Assembly (NCBI RefSeq): GCF_000428485.1 | Contig: NZ_AUAA01000028.1 | Coordinates: 1 to 45,962 of the forward strand | From: Epilithonimonas tenax DSM 16811 | Lineage (GTDB): Bacteria; Bacteroidota; Bacteroidia; Flavobacteriales; Weeksellaceae | Direction of reading: 5' to 3' | DNA length: 45,962 nt | Translations under genes and position numbers: made by a program | Notes under the pieces: model-generated | Databases searched by the model: none | Told to the model about the DNA's origin: nothing | Seen by the model: only the letters and a program-made list of their open reading frames with translations | Shown here: one piece after another, positions 8,967-17,505 of the stretch | Layout: every line of letters begins with the position of its first letter | How positions within the stretch are numbered: the first letter of the stretch is position 1

Positions 8967-9070
8967 GGGCAGCTTAATCCGTCCTCCGTTCCCGCTATTT
9001 TCTTTTTCGTTGCCTTCGGCTACGCTCAGACAACGAAAAAGAAAATGAGCTCCACTCAGGCCGGGCTGCA
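8967..9070 (+). repeat. Interspersed palindromic repeat, copy 2
   Basis: Same design as copy 1, almost identical in the centre (arms TTTTCTTTTTCGTTG / CAACGAAAAAGAAAA), but the outer arms are GCAGC and GCTGC. It follows the etfA terminator. The rest of the 355-bp gap (to 9229) is AT-rich and holds the -7 box of the next gene. Confidence 0.85.
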
Positions 9071-9217
9071 AAGATTCTGCTTTCTAAAACACTGTATTAT
9101 ATTTAATTATAGTTGAGCATTTTGCACTTATTAATTTTTACATCTTACTTTCTGCAGCAATACAATCGAAACCACGTAAAAATCAACAATTTCTCAACAA
9201 AAATTAACAAAAAATTT

Positions 9218-9225
9218 TATATTTG
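9218..9225 (+). promoter_or_regulatory. -7 box (TATATTTG) abutting a start codon
   Basis: TATATTTG matches TAnnTTTG but ends only 4 nt before the ATG at 9230. If used, transcription would start at or inside the first codon. No clear -33 TTTG is visible. Confidence 0.45.
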
Positions 9226-9229
9226 CTAA

Positions 9230-9835
9230 ATGGATTATAAAAAATTAATCATACGGGGAATATCCTACAGCCAGACCCAGTCGGGAGCTTACGCACTGTT
9301 GTTGGAACATGAAGAAACATCAGTCAAACTGCCTGTTGTTATTGGAAATTTTGAAGCACAATCTATTTCTTTAGGTTTAGAAAAAGACATCAATCCACCT
9401 CGTCCTCTCACGCACGATCTGTTCACTCAGTTTGTGAAAAACACCAACTTTAAGATAGAGTCTGTCATCATCTATCAGATAAAAGACGGCGTTTTCTTCT
9501 CAAATATCAATTTTAAGAATCCACTATCAGACGAAGAACTGATTTTGGACGCCAGAACTTCCGACGCCGTTGCAATGGCAGTCCGTTTTGATGCGCCCAT
9601 TTTCACCACTTCAGATGTCCTGAATGAAGCGGGAATTCTTTTAGAACTTGATGAAGCACCTAAAGTAGACGACGAAGAAAGCTATTTGGAAACAAACTCA
9701 AATTTCAATGATCTTTCTGGTCTCTCTTCTGAAGAATTGGATCAGTTACTAGCGGATGCGGTAAAAGAAGAAGATTACGACACCGCGCTGAGATTACAGG
9801 AGGAGATCAAAAGAAGAAACAAAAAAATCGATTAA
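9230..9835 (+). CDS. Bifunctional nuclease (BFN/DUF151) domain protein with C-terminal UVR motif
   Basis: 201 residues. The N-terminal 130 or so residues are the BFN domain: GISYSQTQSGAYALLL, LPVVIGNFEAQSI, RPLTHDLF, and DARTSDAVAMAVRFDAPIF. An acidic linker follows, then a UvrB/UvrC-type helical motif (SSEELDQLLADAVKEEDYDT, then ALRLQEEIKRR). Plant and Thermotoga relatives have been linked to RNase/DNase activity; the role in Bacteroidota is unsettled. The start agrees with family N-termini even though a promoter box lies right against it. The symporter gene follows after 24 nt, probably co-transcribed. Confidence 0.88.
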   Translation: MDYKKLIIRGISYSQTQSGAYALLLEHEETSVKLPVVIGNFEAQSISLGLEKDINPPRPLTHDLFTQFVKNTNFKIESVIIYQIKDGVFFSNINFKNPLSDEELILDARTSDAVAMAVRFDAPIFTTSDVLNEAGILLELDEAPKVDDEESYLETNSNFNDLSGLSSEELDQLLADAVKEEDYDTALRLQEEIKRRNKKID

Positions 9836-9859
9836 CCACTACTAATATCATTTTATATA

Positions 9860-11239
9860 ATGAGTCTTAAATTACGATTGACTATACTTAGCTTTCTGCA
9901 ATTCTTTGTCTGGGGAGCTTGGCTGATAACGATGGCCAACTTCTGGTTTGGAACCAAGCACTGGGACGGTGCACAGTTCGGAGCTGTTTTCGGAACAATG
10001 GGAATCGCGTCTATCTTTATGCCAACCATCACAGGAATCATCGCAGACCGTTGGGTGAATGCTGAAAGGATCTATTCTGTTTTGCAAATTTTGTACGGTG
10101 TTGTCCTGTTTATTTTGCCCCATTCAGAAACGCCGGATTCATTCTTTTACATCATGTTATTGGCCATGTGTTTCTATATGCCAACCATTGCTTTAACCAA
10201 TTCGATCTCCTATACAATTCTGAAAAACAGTCATTTGGATGTCGTGAAAGATTTTCCGCCAATCAGGGTTTGGGGAACAGTTGGTTTCATCGTAGCAATG
10301 TGGATCACAAATCTGACAGGGAATAAAGCCACAGAAGGACAATTTTATATCGGTGGTGCTGCTGCTATTTTTTTGGGTTTGTATGCGCTTACCTTACCCA
10401 AATGTCCGCCGCAGAAATTGATAGACAAAAGTGCACCTGTTTCTGAACAGTTGGGACTTAACGCCTTCAAATTATTTGGGAATTTTAAAATGGCTTTGTT
10501 CTTTTTATTTTCGATGTTGTTGGGCGCTGCGCTGCAGTTGACCAATGCTTACGGAGACGTTTTCTTGAGCGAGTTTGCTAATTTTCCTAAATACGCCAAC
10601 TCAATCGTAGTAGAGAAGTCCACAATTATAATGTCCATTTCGCAGATATCCGAGACGCTTTTTATCTTGGCGATCCCATTTTTTCTGAGAAAATTTGGAA
10701 TCAAAAAAGTAATGCTCATCAGTATGTTTGCGTGGGTTTTACGTTTCGGACTCTTTGCATTCGGAGATCCTGTCAATGGGCTATGGATGATTATTATGTC
10801 TTGCGTTGTCTATGGAATGGCTTTCGATTTCTTCAATATCTCGGGTTCACTTTTTGTGGAAACCACAACGGATAAAAAAATAAGATCGTCTGCTCAGGGC
10901 TTGTTTATGATGATGACCAATGGTTTTGGAGCTGTTCTAGGTAGTTACATCGCGGGTTGGGCTATTGATAAATTCTTTACAATCAAATTTACAACGGTTA
11001 CAGAATTATCAACTTATCTTGAGACAACACCGGACAACTCGACATTTTTAGGAATTTTGAAAAATTCTTTTAACTCTGCTGTCAATCCAGATGGAACGCT
11101 TTCAAACACAGTATTCGTAAAGGACTGGAATCATATATGGTTGTACTTCGCAGCGTATTCTCTAGTGATAGCAATTCTTTTTGGATTGTTTTTCAGACAC
11201 AAACATTCGGTTGCTGACGTGGAAGCAATTAATCATTAA
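9860..11239 (+). CDS. Nucleoside:proton symporter (NupG/XapB-like MFS)
   Basis: 459 residues, about 12 transmembrane segments. The opening LRLTILSFLQFFVWGAWLIT, GIIADRWVNAERI after TM2, and PPIRVWGTVGFIVAMW in the middle are typical of the nucleoside:H+ symporter family. It would import nucleosides across the inner membrane. It is 24 nt behind the BFN gene on the same strand. Confidence 0.88.
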   Translation: MSLKLRLTILSFLQFFVWGAWLITMANFWFGTKHWDGAQFGAVFGTMGIASIFMPTITGIIADRWVNAERIYSVLQILYGVVLFILPHSETPDSFFYIMLLAMCFYMPTIALTNSISYTILKNSHLDVVKDFPPIRVWGTVGFIVAMWITNLTGNKATEGQFYIGGAAAIFLGLYALTLPKCPPQKLIDKSAPVSEQLGLNAFKLFGNFKMALFFLFSMLLGAALQLTNAYGDVFLSEFANFPKYANSIVVEKSTIIMSISQISETLFILAIPFFLRKFGIKKVMLISMFAWVLRFGLFAFGDPVNGLWMIIMSCVVYGMAFDFFNISGSLFVETTTDKKIRSSAQGLFMMMTNGFGAVLGSYIAGWAIDKFFTIKFTTVTELSTYLETTPDNSTFLGILKNSFNSAVNPDGTLSNTVFVKDWNHIWLYFAAYSLVIAILFGLFFRHKHSVADVEAINH

Positions 11240-11261
11240 AAGATTGATAATTATCTTGGCA

Positions 11262-11269
11262 TATTTTTG
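11262..11269 (+). promoter_or_regulatory. -7 box (TATTTTTG) of the lipoprotein gene
   Basis: TATTTTTG fits TAnnTTTG and ends 24 nt before the ATG at 11294. It overlaps the alternative start at 11267, which argues against that start. The -33 element is not clear. Confidence 0.5.
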
Positions 11270-11293
11270 TATGTTTATAAAGAAAATAGTTTT

Positions 11294-11866
11294 ATGAAAA
11301 AAATAATCACAAATATAATGTTGATTTCGGGATTCCTGATGGTTGGGAATGTGGCCACAAGCTGTGGTAAAGTTGAAGATCTGATAGATGATATTTCGGT
11401 TCCTATTCCTTTTACCATTCCGGTAAATCTTGATGCGCAAATCCCCTTTGCAACAGTCAATACCACAGATTTTGTAACCTATCCGGAAATTCCTGTCAAT
11501 CTTGATCTTGATGCGAAAATCAAGGAAGAATATCCATCTTTCTCGATTAATAATCTAAAGTCGGTAAAGCTTGATAACTTTAGCATCATCTATGTCTCTT
11601 CCACAGGTGGAACAAAATTGGATGCTATAAAAGATGCGGAACTTTATCTAAAAACGCCAGATACTGCTGCAAAACTGATTGCGACTACCTCTGGCAATGT
11701 TAATCCAACGACTTTAAGTTTTACACCAGTAGCTAACCTCGATCTGATAGCTGATCTGAAATCGAAGCAGAACTCTTTTATATTGAAAATAAGAGGATCA
11801 AAGGTCGCGGTAGATGTGATGAAAATTAGAGTAAATTCGGGCTTCAAAATAGAAGTCGGTTTTTAA
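11294..11866 (+). CDS. Lipoprotein of unknown function
   Basis: 190 residues from ATG at 11294. MKKIITNIMLISGFLMVGN and then VATSC give a lipoprotein signal with lipobox ATSC. The mature protein looks like an all-beta domain with alternating polar and hydrophobic residues and no cysteines. Similar single-domain lipoproteins with a beta-sandwich look occur in Flavobacteriia, but I cannot name a family. A terminator follows immediately. Confidence 0.72.
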   Translation: MKKIITNIMLISGFLMVGNVATSCGKVEDLIDDISVPIPFTIPVNLDAQIPFATVNTTDFVTYPEIPVNLDLDAKIKEEYPSFSINNLKSVKLDNFSIIYVSSTGGTKLDAIKDAELYLKTPDTAAKLIATTSGNVNPTTLSFTPVANLDLIADLKSKQNSFILKIRGSKVAVDVMKIRVNSGFKIEVGF

Positions 11867-11873
11867 AAAATAC

Positions 11874-11902
11874 AAAGATGACTTAGCGGTCATCTTTTTT
11901 TT
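11874..11902 (+). terminator. Terminator between convergent genes
   Basis: AAAGATGAC and GTCATCTTT pair around TTAGCG and are followed by T8. It serves the lipoprotein and overlaps the 3' end of the broken gene on the opposite strand. Confidence 0.8.
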
Positions 11903-12148
11903 ATCGTCTTCGTAAGGATTGTCTTCTGCAAAAAGAATATTCAGGATCATACCTATGATGATCACCATATTCACAATCAACCATAAAAAATGGGGAAACG
12001 GAATTGGAAAAAAGGATTGTACAAAATGGAAATCGAAACAAAAACTTTCACATCCAGTGGGGTCTCTTCTTTGGAAAGCATCATAAGCCAGCCAGCAAAA
12101 GCCAACAAATAAGCCATAGCCTGAAAATCTGTAAAATACAAAAGGCAT
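11890..12148 (-). pseudogene. Frameshifted small membrane protein (DUF6804-like)
   Basis: From ATG at 12148 the minus strand reads MPFVFYRFSGYGLFVGFCWL, then AYDAFQRRD in one frame. The expected continuation, VKVFVSISILYNPFFQFRFP, is in the +1 frame, and HFLWLIVNMVIIIGMIL is back in the first. One base too many in the GGGG run at 12059-12062 (plus-strand view) and one too few in the run at 11985-11995 restore a single three-helix protein. A third slip in the T8 run at 11895-11902 would end it in DDKKR and a TGA at 11890. The restored protein resembles DUF6804-type small membrane proteins (P-x-x-FYR, LAY, NPFF, W-x-IV). Either a decayed gene or three homopolymer sequencing errors; neighbouring genes are intact. 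Confidence 0.5.
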
Positions 12149-12366
12149 TTTAAAAAAAACATAAGATCAGAATTCCTGTTTAAGATTAATTTTATATTCT
12201 GATATTTACTATTTTAATGTAAAAATAACTAATATCAAGACAATTAACGAAATATTTCAAAATCAAAATAGCTTTTCGTAAATCTTGTAAAATTTTGAAT
12301 ATTTGGCTCTGTGTACCCACCATATGGCGAGAAAAAAATGTCTTTTCTGAAAAAGCTGATGTAATT

Positions 12367-13344
12367 TTATTCGAAAACCAAATGATTTTGAATGGCTAGA
12401 GATTTAAGTTCTGTCTCTTCCCATTCTTTTGTTGGATCACTCTTCAGGGTGATTCCGCCACCAACAAAGAGAAATGCGTAGTTTTTGAAGAAACTCGCGC
12501 ATCTTAGATTCACGAAATAATAAACATATTCCTCTGTGTCAACTTTGATGTAACCTGCGTAGAGCTCGCGGTTAAAATGTTCTATACTTTTGATGCCTTG
12601 TGCGCAGAGTTCTTTTGGGAAGCCACAAACAGCCGGCGTTGGATGCAATTCTGAGATGATCTTGTCCAGGCTTTCTGGGCTTATCTCGGCCGAGAAATTG
12701 GTTTGCAGATGTTTGATATTGCCTGAGATCAAATCTTTGGTAGGTGAGATTTTTAAGGTGGAGGAGAATTTTCTGAGGATAGATTGGATGTAATCTGTCA
12801 CTGCTTTTTGTTCCTCGATTTCTTTATCTGTCCAGTTTTCATCCAAAGGAAGTGTGCCTGCGAGACTCATCGTTTCAAATGAGTTATTTTTCTTATCGAA
12901 TTTTCCTAAAATTTCGGAAAATCCGCCCATCCAGATTTCGTTGTTTTTTTCAAAGAGGTAACAGAACGCGGAAGGGTAGCCGTCGCATAATTTCAGGAAA
13001 CTTTTGGTAAGTGATAATTTTTTTTGCGCATCTATATCCAGATACATTAATAATTTTCTTCGGGAAAGCACCAGTTTTTTCAGCTCATTCTTCTCGATAA
13101 AGTCCTTGGCTTGAGATATTTTCAGCGCATAGGAATCCTGGTTTTCTTTCCCGATTTCAATTAATGAACTTTTGTTTTTGGGCGAAACAATTTGATTTTC
13201 AATGTCTTCCCGCAAAACTTCTGTGATGGAACCTTTGAAATCTAAAATAGTCTTAGAGTCAAAACTGATAAATGATACATGTTTTTCCTGAGAGTTTTCC
13301 AACGTGTGAAAAACATCAGAATCTGGCAATCTGAAAATGAGCAT
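12367..13344 (-). CDS. menF: Isochorismate synthase (chorismate-binding enzyme)
   Basis: 325 residues. It converts chorismate to isochorismate, the first step of menaquinone synthesis. The C-terminal chorismate-binding domain is clear: KLVLSRRKL, MSLAGTLP, LHPTPAVCGFPKE, EHFNRELYAGYIK, and LFVGGGITLKSDPTKEWEET with the Glu residues that bind Mg. The N-terminal half is short, as in Bacteroidota enzymes. The hotdog thioesterase lies 15 nt upstream on the same strand, fitting a menaquinone operon. A siderophore role (EntC) is less likely, since no siderophore genes are nearby. Confidence 0.88.
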   Translation of the reverse strand: MLIFRLPDSDVFHTLENSQEKHVSFISFDSKTILDFKGSITEVLREDIENQIVSPKNKSSLIEIGKENQDSYALKISQAKDFIEKNELKKLVLSRRKLLMYLDIDAQKKLSLTKSFLKLCDGYPSAFCYLFEKNNEIWMGGFSEILGKFDKKNNSFETMSLAGTLPLDENWTDKEIEEQKAVTDYIQSILRKFSSTLKISPTKDLISGNIKHLQTNFSAEISPESLDKIISELHPTPAVCGFPKELCAQGIKSIEHFNRELYAGYIKVDTEEYVYYFVNLRCASFFKNYAFLFVGGGITLKSDPTKEWEETELKSLAIQNHLVFE

Positions 13345-13359
13345 AATAAGTGAAGCAGT

Positions 13360-13791
13360 TTAAACTTTCCCGACGGGGACGATGTTGTTCGTCATGGTCG
13401 TGTGGTTGATCAGGTGTCCTTTCTCGTCACGGATCTCGATTTGTGACACGTGCATTGTATTGCCTTTTCGGATGAAAGTGGCAGTTCCTGTTACAACTCC
13501 TTCTCTTATCGCCCGCAAATGATTGCTGTTGATATTCGTACCAACGGGAACAGATTTGGAAATATCAAGGTTAATCAATGAAAGACAAGAACCCAAAGTT
13601 TCTGCCAGAACGCAGCTTGCGCCGCCGTGCATGATTCCGTAAGGCTGATGTACTTTTGGTGTTACAGGCATTGTTGCTGTGAGATGATCATCGGAAACAT
13701 CGGTGTAAACAATGTCAAGCGTCTCGCCTAAGGTATTTTGACTGGCTTTGTTCAAGCGGTCAAGTATTTCTGTTTTTCTAGCTTCTTGCAT
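13360..13791 (-). CDS. Hotdog-fold thioesterase, probable DHNA-CoA hydrolase
   Basis: 143 residues of the PaaI/YdiI/EntH type. The signature HQPYGIMHGGASCVLAETLGS holds the catalytic Glu (E in LAETLGS) and the HGG turn, followed by the CoA-binding NINSNHLRAIREG. Beside an isochorismate synthase the best guess is 1,4-dihydroxy-2-naphthoyl-CoA hydrolase (MenI) of menaquinone synthesis. This is inferred from context and similarity to YdiI; other acyl-CoA substrates are possible. The acyltransferase gene ends 2 nt upstream. Confidence 0.85.
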   Translation of the reverse strand: MQEARKTEILDRLNKASQNTLGETLDIVYTDVSDDHLTATMPVTPKVHQPYGIMHGGASCVLAETLGSCLSLINLDISKSVPVGTNINSNHLRAIREGVVTGTATFIRKGNTMHVSQIEIRDEKGHLINHTTMTNNIVPVGKV

Positions 13792-13793
13792 GC

Positions 13794-14366
13794 TTAATAG
13801 ATTTGTGGGTTCCAGTTTTCAGGAATCTTTGGTGTGATATCATATTTGATGTAGAAATCCTGAATTTCCTGCATGATTTCTTCAAAAGTATGTGTTTCCA
13901 ACTTCTCGTAAGGAATTGCGTAACCCAGATTGATTGTTTTTCTTTTGTAATCGCCGCCTGCCAGAACGATGGGCACTTTTGCAGCCATCGCCATATTGTA
14001 AAAACCTTTTCGCCATTTCGGAACCCAACTTCTGGTGCCTTCCGGCGTAATGACAAGGCTGAAATCATCCTTTTTGAATTCGTTGGCTACAAAACTAATA
14101 AGATCATTTTTCTGAGATCGGTCGATTCCGATTCCGCCAAGACTTTTCACGATACCACCATAAAAGGCTTTTGTATGTGCATCTTTGATGATTACTTTCA
14201 GTTTTTTACCCAGTGCCCAATAGGCAAGATTGCCTAATAGGTATTCGGTATTATGGGTGTGTGGTGCAACAACAAGAATGCATCTGTTGAGATTGTTGAC
14301 ATCACCTTGCAGAACGACTCTCCACCCGATCAGTTTCAGAATTGCTTTTCCTAAAAATTTCTTCAT
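13794..14366 (-). CDS. 1-acyl-glycerol-3-phosphate-type acyltransferase
   Basis: 190 residues from ATG at 14366 (MKKFLGKAILKLIGWRVVLQ). The upstream alternative at 14393 overlaps a TAGCTTTG -7 box. Acyltransferase motifs: block I APHTHNTEY, where the usual H-x4-D reads H-x4-E; block III ITPEGTRS; then the block IV-like VPIVLAGGDYKRK. It should transfer acyl groups to a lysophospholipid or similar acceptor at the inner membrane. It is short, with at most one N-terminal amphipathic helix. First gene of a three-gene minus operon with the thioesterase and menF. Confidence 0.85.
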   Translation of the reverse strand: MKKFLGKAILKLIGWRVVLQGDVNNLNRCILVVAPHTHNTEYLLGNLAYWALGKKLKVIIKDAHTKAFYGGIVKSLGGIGIDRSQKNDLISFVANEFKKDDFSLVITPEGTRSWVPKWRKGFYNMAMAAKVPIVLAGGDYKRKTINLGYAIPYEKLETHTFEEIMQEIQDFYIKYDITPKIPENWNPQIY

Positions 14367-14390
14367 AGCCAAAAAAATAAAGTACAACGA

Positions 14391-14398
14391 CAAAGCTA
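14391..14398 (-). promoter_or_regulatory. -7 box (TAGCTTTG) of the acyltransferase-menF operon
   Basis: TAGCTTTG matches TAnnTTTG, 24 nt before the ATG at 14366. A TTTTG at 14418-14414 gives a shorter spacer (15 nt) than the usual 19. Confidence 0.45.
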
Positions 14399-14459
14399 TA
14401 CTTTACAAATTTACAAAATATGTTTATTTTCTAAGAAATATCTCGATATTCTTTACGTT

Positions 14460-14522
14460 TCAAAAAAGGCTGGCGATGAAATCGACCAACTTGATGGCGA
14501 TGGCAATGACTAATTGTATCAT
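14460..14522 (-). CDS. Possible 20-residue hydrophobic peptide
   Basis: ATG at 14522 opens MIQLVIAIAIKLVDFIASLF, ended by TGA at 14460. It is almost wholly hydrophobic, with one Lys and one Asp, as in small membrane or amphipathic peptides. No Shine-Dalgarno or -7 box is evident. It lies in an otherwise empty 347-bp gap between the acyltransferase and DoxX genes. It could be chance. Confidence 0.3.
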   Translation of the reverse strand: MIQLVIAIAIKLVDFIASLF

Positions 14523-14713
14523 TATGTTGTAGTTTTTTGTTTATGAATTGGTTTTCTGAAACAAATTTAATCAATTAAATGGTGTTATTAATAATAATTT
14601 GGTTAATTTATTATTAATTTTTTAATTGACTGCTGGATAGATTACAGCATTTGTAAGGTCCAAAAGGCTTTAGTTTTTAAGGGTACTTAAGGTGAATGGA
14701 TGTGCATTTTATA

Positions 14714-15232
14714 TTAATTTGATTTTAATAATATTGAACCTGAAATTAAAATAGTAAATAAAATAAATCCTGCAATTTGCCACTGGTAATTTGGCTCCTT
14801 GTAGTCGTATGTTTCTGAGATTTTGAGTCCTAGAATTGGTTTCAGTTTGTTCCAGTCCCAAGCTAATAAAACACCCGCCGCGAAAAGCATCAATGAAGTG
14901 ATGATCCAGGTTCCCGTAAAATGCATACTGATCGTAAGAACGCAAATGTTAAGAATAATTCCAAAAAATATCAAAGCGCCTAATGTTGCAAACTTCTGAG
15001 TGAATAAAAGAAACGCTGCTACTATTTGACAAAATCCTAAAAACTCATAGTAAAATCCTGTCCTGTACATCGCTTCGAAAAAATAGCCGATTGGATGATC
15101 TGTTCCAATGTTTGTAAATCTCTGTCCAAGCACTTTTTTAAGCCCCGAAGGAATAAATGCAAATCCAACTAAAAACCGAATACCAATAATCACTAGAGTA
15201 AGCGTTCTGTTTTGTCTCAGTTTCGAGTACAT
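14714..15232 (-). CDS. DoxX-family membrane protein
   Basis: 172 residues, four to five transmembrane helices. The pattern IGIRFLVGFAFIPSGLKKVL, FLGFCQIVAAFLLF and GALIFFGIILNICVLTISMH is that of the DoxX/SURF4-like superfamily. An added C-terminal TM helix follows WDWNKLKPILG. The role is unknown; some family members are quinol-oxidase partners. Transcribed alone, downstream of the pspC hairpin. Confidence 0.82.
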   Translation of the reverse strand: MYSKLRQNRTLTLVIIGIRFLVGFAFIPSGLKKVLGQRFTNIGTDHPIGYFFEAMYRTGFYYEFLGFCQIVAAFLLFTQKFATLGALIFFGIILNICVLTISMHFTGTWIITSLMLFAAGVLLAWDWNKLKPILGLKISETYDYKEPNYQWQIAGFILFTILISGSILLKSN

Positions 15233-15260
15233 AGTTTTTAGTTTTTTGTGAGAATTTGAA

Positions 15261-15299
15261 GAAAAGCGGAAACTCTTTACAGTTTTTGACCCGCTTTTC
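15261..15299 (-). terminator. Hairpin after the pspC gene
   Basis: GAAAAGCGG and CCGCTTTTC pair, with an inner AAACT/AGTTT stem in the loop. The T tract on the minus strand is modest, so it could be a weak or processing-type terminator. Confidence 0.5.
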
Positions 15300-15320
15300 G
15301 ACTAATCCACTCTCAAATTA

Positions 15321-17045
15321 TTATTTAGTTTTGATGTTGATCTCTTTCTTACCGTCTTTGATGTTGATGTTAAGATCTTCAATGCTTTTCTTAACTTTTT
15401 CATCAATTTTCAGTCTTTCCAAAACCACGTCTGCAGAATCTTTAGAATAGTATTTTCCATTGATTTTTACGCTGTCGTTGTCTTCAGAATTGTACTCGAT
15501 GGTTGTTCCGTTGATATTGATTTTGTTTTTCTCAACCGTGATTCCGCTGTTGTTATCGTTGTCAGAATTGTTATCATCATCATCATTATCATCACTTACA
15601 TTCACTTCGTAATCTTTTTCATTAATGACTTTCGTATTCCTAGGAACTACAAGTTCATAATCCAATCTGTAGTTTCTGAAACGGTATTCGTAAGGATACT
15701 CGAAGTAGTTTGGCAGGATGATTTTATTTCCAACGATTTCCACCGGTACTTTCATTTTTAGAGGCTGGTTGTAACCGTCTGCTTCTCTTTTTACAATCAG
15801 ATAAGGCGTTTTGATATCATCTCTTCTCGTGATTTCTACGTGTGGATAATCTTTTTTGAAAATCTTAGACTTATCAGAATAGATGTTATTGAAATAAGTT
15901 TTAAAGTTCTCAGGAATTTCCACTTTTTTGCTGTCGATGTAGATCGTGTCTGATGCATTCGGTGCGGTGATTGAGATGTTTTCATAATCTTCATTTTCTC
16001 CGCTGTAAGTGAAGTTGAATTTTGAAGCATTCGCTGCCAACACACCTATTAATATAATCCAAATGATTCCCAAAGTTCCCAAAACAGGACCTACATAATT
16101 GAATTTGGTTTTCGGAGAGAACAATTTGATTGATAATAATAAAAATGCAACGCCGAAGATAATGGTAGGCAAAGCCGCAATCGCTAAGATCAGATAACCC
16201 ATATTATTTTCTTCAAGATAGAATCCAAGGTTGTTGTCGATTCCAAATTTCCCGGATCCATAAGCAAATGTCATTGCAAAAAGTCCGATGAAACAGCCTG
16301 CAGCCATCAAAGCTAACCAGATTGCCAAGCAATATTTAAGGATTTTCAAGATGGTGTCTCCAGCGGATCCAATTTTTGGTTTGTTCTCTGTGTAGATTTC
16401 GCCAGCTCTGGTTGTTGTCTCATTAGCAAACTGAACGATCTTTCCGGATTCTTCCTTTAAATTATCGAAGTTTAAAGGTTTTCCTTTCATTTTCAAAAAA
16501 TCCGAAGCTGATTCTGCTTTTGGTAAAACAGCCCAAAGGATAAAATAGAGGATTACAACTAAGAAAGAAGATCCTGGAGCTACCCAAAGGAAAAGAAATG
16601 CTCCAACCCATATCAATCTCATCCAGCTGATTTCCATTCCAAAGTAAGCTGCCAAACCTGCACAAACGCCTGCGATTTTTTGCTTTTCCGGATCACGGAA
16701 CAATTGTTTCTGAGAATTGCTACTGTAAGAAAAAGGACCAGACGTTTTGGATTGCTTTTGTTTTCCTTCAGAAAAATAAGCTTCTTCCTGTTCGTCAATC
16801 TGTTCTGGTGTTCCGATTTGAGCAATTACTTTTTCAACGTCAGAATCATTGATCACTTCTCGTTTTCCAAGTGCTTCTTTGAAGATCTCTACCATTCTGA
16901 TCTCGATGTCGTTCATCACTTCATCTGCTTCATCTGCATCCAGAGAGTTTCTAAGAGCATTCAGATAATCGCTTAATTTTATATAAGCCAGCTCGTCTAT
17001 CGTAAAGGAAAAACCAGCGAGTGCTATAGATAATGTCTTGTTCAT
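15321..17045 (-). CDS. PspC-domain envelope-stress membrane protein
   Basis: 574 residues. Residues 1-90: HAAS/DUF1700-like helical region (LSDYLNALRNSLDADEADEV). About 110-175: PspC domain (KQLFRDPEKQKIAGVCAGLA, then AYFGMEISWMRLIWV and a TM helix). Then three or four more TM helices (about 235-345) and a periplasmic C-terminal domain with an Asp/Asn-rich low-complexity loop (near residues 490-512) and charged beta repeats. The PadR gene is 4 nt upstream, the usual pairing in which the repressor controls the PspC gene. Probably a sensor or effector of membrane stress; no PspA or PspB is nearby. Confidence 0.85.
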   Translation of the reverse strand: MNKTLSIALAGFSFTIDELAYIKLSDYLNALRNSLDADEADEVMNDIEIRMVEIFKEALGKREVINDSDVEKVIAQIGTPEQIDEQEEAYFSEGKQKQSKTSGPFSYSSNSQKQLFRDPEKQKIAGVCAGLAAYFGMEISWMRLIWVGAFLFLWVAPGSSFLVVILYFILWAVLPKAESASDFLKMKGKPLNFDNLKEESGKIVQFANETTTRAGEIYTENKPKIGSAGDTILKILKYCLAIWLALMAAGCFIGLFAMTFAYGSGKFGIDNNLGFYLEENNMGYLILAIAALPTIIFGVAFLLLSIKLFSPKTKFNYVGPVLGTLGIIWIILIGVLAANASKFNFTYSGENEDYENISITAPNASDTIYIDSKKVEIPENFKTYFNNIYSDKSKIFKKDYPHVEITRRDDIKTPYLIVKREADGYNQPLKMKVPVEIVGNKIILPNYFEYPYEYRFRNYRLDYELVVPRNTKVINEKDYEVNVSDDNDDDDNNSDNDNNSGITVEKNKININGTTIEYNSEDNDSVKINGKYYSKDSADVVLERLKIDEKVKKSIEDLNINIKDGKKEINIKTK

Positions 17046-17049
17046 AATA

Positions 17050-17385
17050 TTAGTTTTGAGAGTTTGAGATAATTTGATTGACAGAATCTGTCAGTTCTTG
17101 CCACGTCGTTTGCAGTTCTGTGAGAAAAAGACTGCCTTTTTCTGTGATCTGGTAGTACTTTCTTGGCGGCCCGCTCGTGGATTCTTCCCATCTGTAAGCG
17201 AGGAATTCGCCATTTTTCAGTCTTGTTAGAAGGGGATAAAGGGTTCCTTCCACTACATCCAGTCTTCCTTTTTTGAGAGATTCTATCAGATCGGAAACAT
17301 ACATTTCGCGTTGTTGGATCAGACTCAAAATACAGAATTCCAGAATTCCTTTGCGCATTTGCGCCTTTGTGTTCTCGGTATTCAT
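17050..17385 (-). CDS. PadR-family transcriptional regulator
   Basis: 111 residues with the PadR winged helix: RKGILEFCILSLI, VEGTLYPLLTRLKNGEFL, and RKYYQITEKGSLFLTEL. Short C-terminal dimerisation helix. First gene of a two-gene operon with the PspC protein, so it likely represses both. A promoter lies about 120 nt upstream. Confidence 0.92.
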   Translation of the reverse strand: MNTENTKAQMRKGILEFCILSLIQQREMYVSDLIESLKKGRLDVVEGTLYPLLTRLKNGEFLAYRWEESTSGPPRKYYQITEKGSLFLTELQTTWQELTDSVNQIISNSQN

Positions 17386-17505
17386 ATTAATTGTTTGGTT
17401 TTAAAAGTCAAAATTTAAAGTATGATGTTTGTTTTCACCGTTGAATCTTCCGATTTCCAGCTTTCGTTTTGCGACTTCAAAACATCTTTCTTTAACTTTA
17501 CATTG

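Noticed and set aside
12149-12366. Possible small gene between the broken membrane protein and menF
   Set aside because: No open frame with a plausible start or composition; AT-rich spacer only.
13803-14237. A 144-residue ORF opposite the acyltransferase
   Set aside because: Antisense shadow; the acyltransferase motifs are on the other strand.
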